A stretch of 5,152 nucleotides of DNA from Bacteroidales bacterium (GTDB lineage: Bacteria; Bacteroidota; Bacteroidia; Bacteroidales; DTU049): NCBI GenBank assembly GCA_018056215.1, contig JAGPGB010000099.1:1-5152 (forward strand), written 5' to 3'. Position numbers and translations under genes: made by a program. Of the stretch, positions 1-5,152 are shown one piece after another; position 1 is the first letter of the stretch; every line of letters starts with the position of its first letter. Below the pieces are notes generated by a model that saw only the letters and a program-made list of their open reading frames with translations, was not told where the DNA came from and searched no databases.

Positions 1-11
1 TAAAATTTTAT

Positions 12-19
12 TAAATTTG
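12..19 (+). promoter_or_regulatory. Candidate Bacteroidota -7 promoter element for the repeat-protein gene
   Basis: TAAATTTG matches the Bacteroidota -7 consensus TAnnTTTG at every defined position. Only 9 nt separate it from the ATG at 29, so a start about 5-7 nt downstream of the element would give a leader of just a few bases. The partner -33 element would lie before the window begins and cannot be checked. Confidence 0.4.
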
Positions 20-28
20 TAATAAAAA

Positions 29-1825
29 ATGCGTCCATACATAATAATATTCTTATTAATAGCATTGATTAATCCTGCTATTGCTCAGAAAAAAGAAAAA
101 ATCATATCTACATATCCAGATGGACAAATCAAAGAAAAAGGTACTATATTATTACCTGATAGCACTCGTATAGGTAAATGGTCTTTCTATTATCATAATG
201 GACAGCTATCCATGGAGGGAGAGTATGATAATACTGGTCTCGAGATAGGTACTTGGAAACAATATTATCCTAATGGAGATATATACATTATTGAAGAAAA
301 AGAAAATGGTCCTGTAAAAGCTTATTATCAATATCCGGATTCTTTGAAAATGACTGGACAGATCAAAAATCGTAAACCTGATGGTGAGTGGATTATTTAT
401 TATGAAAATGGAAATATTCAAAGTAAACAATTTTTCTCTGAAGGTAAAATGATAGGACAATGGGAATACTATTTCGACAATGGTAAATTATGGAAAATAA
501 TTAGTCCTGAGACAGGTCCAGTGATTATTTATGATTCATTAGGTAATAAACTAGAAGAATGGTACGTCGTCAATGGACAAATGGATGGTGAGCATAAAAC
601 TTATACCACTCAGGGAACATTGATTTCAAAGATTACTTATAAAAATGGCAAAAAAGATGGTATATATGAGCTATATCATGGTAATGGTCAAAAAGCTTTA
701 GAAGGATTTTATATTGATGATCAAAAGGCAGGTATTTGGAAATACTATTATCCCAATGGTAAACTAGCAAAAGAAGAAAATCTAGAGTCTGGTCCATGCT
801 ATTCGTGGTATGAAAATGGAAATATTAAAGAACAATACAACCATCTAAATGGTAAAAAACAAGGTTTATATATTAGCTATCACATTGATGGTAAAGTAAA
901 GGATAGTATTTATTATGAAAATGGACTGCGGCAGGGCAAAGCTATTTCATATTTTGATAATGGTAATAAAGAATTCGAGGGATATTACATAAATGATAGT
1001 CTAAATGGATACTGTCGCTGGTGGTATCCTAATGGTTTTTTAGAAATGGAAGGCAAAATAATCAATGAAAAGCACGATAGTCTTTGGAGATTCTATCATT
1101 CTACTGGTAAGCTAGGCAGTGTAGGTATGTTTGTGAATGATAACCCAGATGGTAAATGGACTTACTATTATGAGACAGGTGAAAAGTGGAGAGAAGGTAA
1201 TTATAAAAATGGCTTAAGGGAGGGCAAATGGGTGGCATGGTATGAGTCTGGGAAAAAACAAAGAGAAGGAAATTTTGTAAATGATAAAGAAGATGGCTAT
1301 TGGGTTACATGGTACGAAAATGGTAAAATGCAGCACGAAGGATATTTTAAAAATGGATTGATGAATGGACCCTGGAAAGGTTACTATCCTGATGGTTCAT
1401 TGAAATATCAAACTAATTATACTGATAATGTGAAAAATGGTTCTGATGTTTTTTATCTACCCAATGGCAATAAATTATACGAGGGCACATACAAAATGGG
1501 ATTAAAAGATGGTTACTGGATAGAATATAGCGATATTGGTAAACCTGCTTCTGAAGGAATGTATAAAAATGAAAAACAAGAAGGATTATGGAAGTTTTAT
1601 AACCAATATGGTGGGTTAGAGAGAGAGCAATACTTCAAAAATGGCTTCCCAGACGGTAAATTTGTAGAATATCATCCTAATCATCAAATAGCTACTATGG
1701 GATATTACAAAAATACCGCTAAAGTTGGTGAATGGATACTTTACGATCAAAATGGTAAAATCATTGCTAAAATGTTTTTTGATAGTAATGGCAATCTACT
1801 AAAGAAAGCGATACCAACTCCCTAG
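29..1825 (+). CDS. Exported MORN-variant (YwqK-like) repeat protein, function unknown
   Basis: The 598-residue protein begins with a clear Sec signal peptide: a hydrophobic core at residues 4-18 (rich in I, L, F), then a likely signal peptidase I cut after AIA at 17-19. There is no lipobox Cys, so it is probably soluble in the periplasm or secreted. The rest, from about residue 23 to 590, is tandem repeats of the form GxWxxYYxNGxxxxEGxYxNGxxx, the MORN-variant repeat (MORN_2 type) that automatic annotation often calls 'YwqK family antitoxin'. I count 23 units plus one degenerate unit at the N-terminus. No enzymatic domain, C-terminal sorting domain or membrane anchor is seen after the repeats; the protein ends about eight residues past the last unit. 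Such repeats form beta-hairpins and usually serve binding or scaffolding, but no partner can be named here. The antitoxin label is poorly supported, since the protein is exported and no toxin gene adjoins it. The start is fixed by the signal peptide. The next gene lies 80 nt downstream. Confidence 0.85.
   Translation: MRPYIIIFLLIALINPAIAQKKEKIISTYPDGQIKEKGTILLPDSTRIGKWSFYYHNGQLSMEGEYDNTGLEIGTWKQYYPNGDIYIIEEKENGPVKAYYQYPDSLKMTGQIKNRKPDGEWIIYYENGNIQSKQFFSEGKMIGQWEYYFDNGKLWKIISPETGPVIIYDSLGNKLEEWYVVNGQMDGEHKTYTTQGTLISKITYKNGKKDGIYELYHGNGQKALEGFYIDDQKAGIWKYYYPNGKLAKEENLESGPCYSWYENGNIKEQYNHLNGKKQGLYISYHIDGKVKDSIYYENGLRQGKAISYFDNGNKEFEGYYINDSLNGYCRWWYPNGFLEMEGKIINEKHDSLWRFYHSTGKLGSVGMFVNDNPDGKWTYYYETGEKWREGNYKNGLREGKWVAWYESGKKQREGNFVNDKEDGYWVTWYENGKMQHEGYFKNGLMNGPWKGYYPDGSLKYQTNYTDNVKNGSDVFYLPNGNKLYEGTYKMGLKDGYWIEYSDIGKPASEGMYKNEKQEGLWKFYNQYGGLEREQYFKNGFPDGKFVEYHPNHQIATMGYYKNTAKVGEWILYDQNGKIIAKMFFDSNGNLLKKAIPTP
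173..1798 (+). repeat. Tandem MORN-variant coding repeats, 24-residue (72-nt) period
   Basis: Units begin at residues 49, 74, 94, 119, 143, 163, 187, 211, 235 and 255, then every 24 residues to 567. From residue 255 to 590 there are 14 consecutive units with no length variation; all begin with Gly except the one at 351, which has Ser. Three units (74, 143, 235) are only 20 residues long and each is followed by a Gly-Pro start to the next unit. Individual units differ widely in sequence, so this is an old, diverged array and not a recent DNA amplification. The period is clear in protein but faint in DNA. Confidence 0.85.
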
Positions 1826-1874
1826 TTTAAAAAAACTTACAAGAATATTATTTTTTTTAGTGAAAAAAAAAGCT

Positions 1875-1882
1875 TACTTTTG
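1875..1882 (+). promoter_or_regulatory. Candidate Bacteroidota -7 promoter element for the COG2403 gene
   Basis: TACTTTTG matches TAnnTTTG at all defined positions and lies 23 nt before the ATG at 1906, giving a short leader. At the expected -33 distance there is only a T-run (1851-1858), which lacks the G of the TTTG consensus. T8 and A9 tracts (1851-1858 and 1863-1871) lie just upstream and could act as curved, UP-like DNA. The element sits inside a small inverted repeat (1874-1892). Confidence 0.5.
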
Positions 1883-1905
1883 CAAAAAGTAAAAATATAT
1901 ATTTT

Positions 1906-3246
1906 ATGAAAAGAAATGTATTGATCCTCGGTGCAGCAGGACGTGATTTTCACAATTTTAATGTTTATTACAGAGACAATGAAAATTTTAATGTTGTCGC
2001 TTTCACAGCTGCACAAATTCCTGATATCGATGATAGAAAATATCCAGCAGAGCTAGCAGGTAAATTATATCCTGATGGTATTCCTATATTTTCAGAGTCT
2101 GATGTTCCTAAATTAATAAAAGAATTAAATGTACATGATGTAGTTTTGGCTTATAGTGATTTGCCTTATAATAGAGTAATGCACTTATCTGCAATAGCAA
2201 ATGCTAATGGCGCAAATTTCGTTTTATTAGGACCTAATGATACTATGGTGAAATCTGTAAAACCAGTTATAGCTGTTTGTGCTGTACGTACAGGTTGTGG
2301 CAAAAGCCAAACTTCTAGAAGAATAATTGAGATATTAATGAAAAAAGGTCTCAAAGTTGTAGCTGTAAGACATCCGATGCCTTACGGTAACTTAGTAGAG
2401 CAAAAAGTTCAACGCTTTGCTACTGTTGAGGATTTAAAGAAACATCACTGCACTATAGAAGAGATGGAAGAGTATGAACCACATGTGGTTCGTGGTAATG
2501 TTATTTACGCTGGTGTAGATTATGAAGCTATATTGAGAGCAGCTGAGAATGATCCTGATGGGTGCGATGTTATTTTATGGGATGGTGGTAATAATGACTT
2601 CCCATTTTACAAACCCGATCTGATGGTAGGTGTAGTAGATCCTCTACGTCCAGGACATGAGGTGAGCTATTATCCTGGAGAAGTAGTAGCTAGAATGTCA
2701 GATGTCATCGTAATTAATAAAATAGATAGTGCTAGCCTAAATGACATTAATACTGTTCGTAATAATGTTAGAAATATTAATCCAAATGCAATAGTTATCG
2801 ATGGTGCTTCACCTATAACAGTGAATAATCCATCTCAAATAAAAGGTAAACGAGTATTGGTAGTAGAGGATGGTCCTACACTCACTCACGGAGAAATGAC
2901 TTTAGGTGCTGCTACTATTGCTGCAATGAAATTTGGCGCTGCAGAAATGGTAGATCCTCGTCCATATATTGTTGGTAAAATCAAACAAACTTTCGAAACT
3001 TATCCTCATATAGGTACTCTATTACCAGCTATGGGCTATGGTGATGAGCAAGTTAAAGATCTTGAAGCTACGATTAATAATACTCCAGTAGATTTAGTTA
3101 TTAGTGGTACTCCTATTGATCTTGGTAGAGTTGTGAAAGTTAATAAACCTATTATTAGAGTAGATTATGATTTACAAGAAATTGGCTATCCTACCTTCGA
3201 TGAGGTACTTGATGATTTTGTAAAAAATCATAATTTAAATAAATAA
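1906..3246 (+). CDS. P-loop GTPase-like protein, cyclic 2,3-diphosphoglycerate synthetase family (COG2403)
   Basis: The 446-residue protein matches the COG2403 'predicted GTPase' family, whose characterised archaeal member joins the two phosphates of 2,3-diphosphoglycerate at ATP expense to make cyclic 2,3-DPG. The N-terminal segment VLILGAAGRDFHNFN (residues 5-19) is a Rossmann-like start characteristic of the family. The P-loop is VRTGCGKS at 127-134, with Lys133 and Ser134; its first position is Val where the classical motif has Gly or Ala. A Walker B-like strand is DVILWDGG at 221-228, and NKID at 271-274 looks like a G4 base-selecting motif, which favours GTP. A conserved-looking C-terminal domain has PHIGTLLPAMGYGD (367-380) and GTPIDLGRVV (401-410). 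No signal peptide or membrane segment is seen, so it is cytoplasmic. The length fits the archaeal enzymes (about 460 residues). It has its own candidate promoter and a terminator right after the stop, so it may be a single-gene unit. Family assignment is firm; the reaction in a bacterium is not. I leave the symbol blank for that reason. Confidence 0.8.
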   Translation: MKRNVLILGAAGRDFHNFNVYYRDNENFNVVAFTAAQIPDIDDRKYPAELAGKLYPDGIPIFSESDVPKLIKELNVHDVVLAYSDLPYNRVMHLSAIANANGANFVLLGPNDTMVKSVKPVIAVCAVRTGCGKSQTSRRIIEILMKKGLKVVAVRHPMPYGNLVEQKVQRFATVEDLKKHHCTIEEMEEYEPHVVRGNVIYAGVDYEAILRAAENDPDGCDVILWDGGNNDFPFYKPDLMVGVVDPLRPGHEVSYYPGEVVARMSDVIVINKIDSASLNDINTVRNNVRNINPNAIVIDGASPITVNNPSQIKGKRVLVVEDGPTLTHGEMTLGAATIAAMKFGAAEMVDPRPYIVGKIKQTFETYPHIGTLLPAMGYGDEQVKDLEATINNTPVDLVISGTPIDLGRVVKVNKPIIRVDYDLQEIGYPTFDEVLDDFVKNHNLNK

Positions 3247-3252
3247 AATTTT

Positions 3253-3281
3253 AAAAAGCGGCTATAAGCCGCTTTTTTTTT
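3253..3281 (+). terminator. Strong intrinsic terminator after the COG2403 gene
   Basis: The stem AAAAAGCGGCT (3253-3263) pairs perfectly with AGCCGCTTTTT (3267-3277) around the three-base loop ATA. The G+C core GCGGC/GCCGC is the most GC-rich spot in this AT-rich intergenic stretch, and it runs into nine consecutive T (3273-3281). It begins 6 nt after the stop codon at 3244-3246 and ends 25 nt before the pyrB start. Confidence 0.9.
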
Positions 3282-3306
3282 GATAAAAAATTAATAAATC
3301 AAATAT

Positions 3307-4215
3307 ATGAAAAAAGATCTTGTAAGTATTAATGATTTTAATAAAGAAGAAATACTACACATTCTTGATATGGCTAAAAAATTTGAGGCTAACCCAGACC
3401 AAAATTTACTTAATGGCAAAGTGATAGCAGTATTATTTTTTGAACCATCTACTCGCACACGGCTTAGTTTTGAATCAGCTATTCAAAGATTAGGCGGTAG
3501 AGTTATCGGTTTCGCAGAGGCTACAAATACTAGTGTTAGGAAAGGAGAATCATTAGGTGACACAATACATACTATTAATCAATATTCTGATATGATAATA
3601 ATGCGTAATCCGTGGGATGGTAGTGCTCGATATGCGAGTGAAAATTGTACTGTGCCTTTTATAAATGCTGGTGACGGTTCTAATCAGCATCCCACTCAGT
3701 GTCTGCTAGATTTATATAGCATATTGCAGACTCAGCATACGCTTGATAACCTCAATATCACTTTTGTAGGAGATCTGAAATATGGTAGAACTGTCCATAG
3801 CTTAGTTAAAGCTATGACAGATTTTAATACTACATACCATTTAGTTTCTCCATTAGAGCTTAAACTTCCCAGTGCTGTAAAATATTATATTAAGAAAAAT
3901 AATCTTCCCTATTTTCAATATGAAAAATTAGAAGATGCTATACCTCTGAGTGATATTATTTATATGACACGCATTCAGCAAGAACGTTTCGCAGATCCTA
4001 TGGAGTATGAAAAAGTAAAAAATTCCTATATACTTAATGCTAATATGCTATCAAATGTGAAACCTAATATGAGAATTCTTCATCCACTTCCTAGAGTTAA
4101 TGAAATAGATATCTCGGTAGATGCTACTCCCTATGCTTACTACTTTCAACAAGCTAAAAATGGGCTATTCGTTAGGCAAGCACTTATTTGCTACATGCTA
4201 GGTATAGAAGTTTAA
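3307..4215 (+). CDS. pyrB: Aspartate carbamoyltransferase, catalytic chain
   Basis: This enzyme joins carbamoyl phosphate to L-aspartate to give N-carbamoyl-L-aspartate, the committed step of pyrimidine synthesis, in the cytoplasm. The carbamoyl-phosphate signature FEPSTRTR is at residues 45-52, matching E. coli Ser52-Thr55. Ser76 and Lys79 (in NTSVRKGE) correspond to the mobile 80s loop, with one residue fewer than E. coli. Arg100 (IMRNP), His128 and Gln131 (GSNQHPTQ), Arg161 (YGRTVHSL), Arg222 and Gln224 (TRIQQER), and HPLPR at 259-263 complete the active site. The Arg222/Gln224 aspartate-binding pair and HPLPR identify it as aspartate, not ornithine, carbamoyltransferase. The length of 302 is slightly below the E. 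coli 311, and the start is fixed by alignment of LVSINDF with the usual N-terminus. pyrI follows after 22 nt and is surely co-transcribed. No Shine-Dalgarno sequence or clear promoter is visible in the 25 nt between the upstream terminator and the ATG. Confidence 0.97.
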   Translation: MKKDLVSINDFNKEEILHILDMAKKFEANPDQNLLNGKVIAVLFFEPSTRTRLSFESAIQRLGGRVIGFAEATNTSVRKGESLGDTIHTINQYSDMIIMRNPWDGSARYASENCTVPFINAGDGSNQHPTQCLLDLYSILQTQHTLDNLNITFVGDLKYGRTVHSLVKAMTDFNTTYHLVSPLELKLPSAVKYYIKKNNLPYFQYEKLEDAIPLSDIIYMTRIQQERFADPMEYEKVKNSYILNANMLSNVKPNMRILHPLPRVNEIDISVDATPYAYYFQQAKNGLFVRQALICYMLGIEV

Positions 4216-4237
4216 AATATTTTAAAAATTAATTTGT

Positions 4238-4708
4238 ATGCAAGATAATTACAATAAAAAAGAATTAAAAGTATCTGCACTAGAAAATGGTACAGTTATA
4301 GACCATATACCACAAGGTGTTGTTTTACAAGTTTTGAGGGCTTTACAATTAGAGGATTTCAATGATGCTATTTATCTGGGATCTAATTTAGATAGCCACA
4401 AAATGGGTAAAAAAGGTATTATTAAAGTTAGTAATAAATTTTTCGAAAAAGATGATATTAATAAAATTGCTTTAATAGCACCTAATGCTACCATTATTGA
4501 AATAAAAAATTATGAAATTATTAGAAAAACTAAAGTAGAGCTGCCTGATGAAGTAATAGGTTTAGTAAAATGCATTAATCCTAAATGTATCACTAATAAT
4601 GAAAAGATTACAACAAAATTTATAGTGCAAAATGATCTCGATGAGGTGAAATTTCGCTGCTATTATTGCGAAAAAACTATGAGAAAAGAAGATTTAGAAT
4701 TCTTGTAA
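4238..4708 (+). CDS. pyrI: Aspartate carbamoyltransferase, regulatory chain
   Basis: PyrI binds nucleotide effectors and links catalytic trimers into the allosteric holoenzyme. The 156 residues compare with 153 in E. coli. The N-terminal allosteric domain has the signature GTVIDHIP at 18-25, with Asp22 and His23 matching E. coli Asp19 and His20. Lys63 (GIIKV) and Lys97 (IRKTK) match the nucleotide-contacting Lys60 and Lys94. The C-terminal zinc domain keeps all four ligands, Cys112, Cys117, Cys141 and Cys144, with spacing C-x4-C-x23-C-x2-C identical to E. coli. All key sites are therefore present, and a regulated enzyme with PyrB is expected; whether CTP inhibits or ATP activates cannot be read from sequence. 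The gene follows pyrB by 22 nt with no terminator between. No Shine-Dalgarno sequence precedes the ATG. No convincing terminator follows it in the 103 nt before pfkA. Confidence 0.97.
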   Translation: MQDNYNKKELKVSALENGTVIDHIPQGVVLQVLRALQLEDFNDAIYLGSNLDSHKMGKKGIIKVSNKFFEKDDINKIALIAPNATIIEIKNYEIIRKTKVELPDEVIGLVKCINPKCITNNEKITTKFIVQNDLDEVKFRCYYCEKTMRKEDLEFL

Positions 4709-4786
4709 GAGGAATCTGATATTTAATTTTAAAAAAACTGTATTTAATAAAGTTATAAGGTAAACGAAAGTTTATAATATTATAAT

Positions 4787-4794
4787 TATTTTTG
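4787..4794 (+). promoter_or_regulatory. Candidate Bacteroidota -7 promoter element for pfkA
   Basis: TATTTTTG matches TAnnTTTG at all defined positions and ends 17 nt before the pfkA ATG. No TTTG or TTG is found at the -33 distance, so the promoter call rests on the -7 element and its position alone. T-runs are common in this AT-rich sequence, which raises the odds of a chance match. Confidence 0.4.
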
Positions 4795-4811
4795 TAAAAA
4801 AAAATAATAAA

Positions 4812-5152
4812 ATGAAGAATATAGGTATATTGACATCAGGAGGTGATGCTCCAGGGATGAATGCTGCCATAAGAGCTGTTGTACGTACTGCAATATATAA
4901 TGGTAGAAATATTTATGGTGTTTATGAAGGGTATCACGGCCTTATAGATGATAATATGTTTGAAATGCACGCTAGCGATGTTAGCAATATTATACAAAGA
5001 GGTGGCACCATTCTACGTTCAGCACGTAGTAAACGTTTTTTTGAGAAAGAATATCGTCAAATAGCACATGAAAATTTGCTTAGAAGGAATATAGGTTCAT
5101 TAGTCCTTATTGGTGGTGATGGTACTTTCAAAGGAGCATGTGAATTTAAAAA
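4812..5152 (+). CDS. pfkA: ATP-dependent 6-phosphofructokinase, N-terminal part (cut by window end)
   Basis: This enzyme phosphorylates fructose 6-phosphate to fructose 1,6-bisphosphate, the committed step of glycolysis. Only the first 113 codons are in the window; the frame is open to the end. The start is ATG, giving MKNIGILTSGGDAPGMNAAI, which aligns with E. coli PfkA without gaps. Gly10-Gly11-Asp12 form the nucleotide-binding turn. Arg21 and Arg25 match the effector-site arginines of the E. coli enzyme. Arg72 lies in the SAR motif, and GGDGT at 101-105 places Asp103 and Gly104. Gly104 is the usual mark of the ATP-using form; pyrophosphate-using enzymes typically have Asp there. The catalytic Asp127 region and Lys124 lie beyond the window. 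RGGTILRSARS at 63-73 is typical of Bacteroidota homologs as I recall them. The gene has its own candidate promoter and no Shine-Dalgarno sequence. Confidence 0.95.
   Translation, partial: MKNIGILTSGGDAPGMNAAIRAVVRTAIYNGRNIYGVYEGYHGLIDDNMFEMHASDVSNIIQRGGTILRSARSKRFFEKEYRQIAHENLLRRNIGSLVLIGGDGTFKGACEFK

Noticed and set aside
206..460. Minus-strand open frame of 84 codons
   Set aside because: It lies wholly within the repeat-protein gene, its translation is low-complexity I/F/S-rich as expected from the reverse of an AT-rich gene, and it has no recognisable domain.
173..1798. Possible CRISPR-like or satellite DNA repeat because of the 72-nt period
   Set aside because: The repeat is conserved only at protein level, units are too different in DNA, and the whole stretch is one open reading frame.
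29..1825. Antitoxin of a toxin-antitoxin system, as the YwqK family label would suggest
   Set aside because: The protein has a Sec signal peptide and is 598 residues of repeats; the adjacent gene is a GTPase-like enzyme with its own promoter, not a toxin.
1829..1858. Terminator after the repeat-protein gene formed by A7 and T8 tracts
   Set aside because: Pairing would be A-T only with a 15-base loop, and there is no G+C stem.
2166..2354. Minus-strand open frame of 62 codons
   Set aside because: It lies wholly within the well-supported COG2403 gene, with no promoter or family resemblance.
3307..4215. Ornithine or other carbamoyltransferase
   Set aside because: The HPLPR and TRIQQER motifs and the adjacent pyrI identify aspartate carbamoyltransferase.
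4228..4235. Separate promoter for pyrI (TTAATTTG)
   Set aside because: It misses the A of the TA in TAnnTTTG, and the 22-nt gap without a terminator makes co-transcription with pyrB the simple reading.
4761..4774. Small hairpin TAAAC-GAAA-GTTTA as a terminator after pyrI
   Set aside because: The stem is only 5 bp and AT-rich, and no T-run follows directly. The GAAA tetraloop is neat but not enough to call a terminator or a structured RNA.

Overview
The window is strongly A+T-rich and looks like the chromosome of a member of the Bacteroidota. Three lines point that way. The candidate promoters carry the TAnnTTTG -7 element typical of that phylum. None of the five genes has a Shine-Dalgarno sequence; all have A/T-rich leaders. 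The gene types also fit: a secreted MORN-variant repeat protein, a PyrB/PyrI pair and a PfkA with a GGTILRSARS segment. No finer placement is safe. All five genes lie on the + strand, spaced 22-103 nt apart, and there are no RNA genes, mobile elements, CRISPR arrays or gene-free stretches above 300 bases.

Layout: (1) 29-1825, an exported 598-residue protein built almost wholly of MORN-variant repeats with a very strict 24-residue period. (2) 1906-3246, a 446-residue P-loop GTPase-like protein of the COG2403 / cyclic 2,3-diphosphoglycerate synthetase family, with its own candidate promoter and a strong intrinsic terminator 6 nt after its stop codon. (3) 3307-4215 and 4238-4708, pyrB and pyrI, the catalytic and regulatory chains of aspartate carbamoyltransferase. 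(4) 4812 to the window end, the first 113 codons of pfkA, ATP-dependent 6-phosphofructokinase, with its own candidate promoter.

Functionally, pyrBI is the committed step of pyrimidine synthesis and pfkA the committed step of glycolysis. Both encode key-residue-complete, allosteric-type enzymes. The COG2403 protein is the least understood gene here: archaeal relatives make cyclic 2,3-diphosphoglycerate, but the role of bacterial members is not something I can assign. The repeat protein has no assignable function beyond being an exported beta-rich repeat protein.

The points most worth a second look are the COG2403 protein in a bacterium, the 20/24-residue architecture of the repeat protein, and the pyrBI unit, which sits right behind a terminator with no recognisable promoter. 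I see no clear sign of a wholly new multi-gene system; most of the window looks like ordinary core genome.
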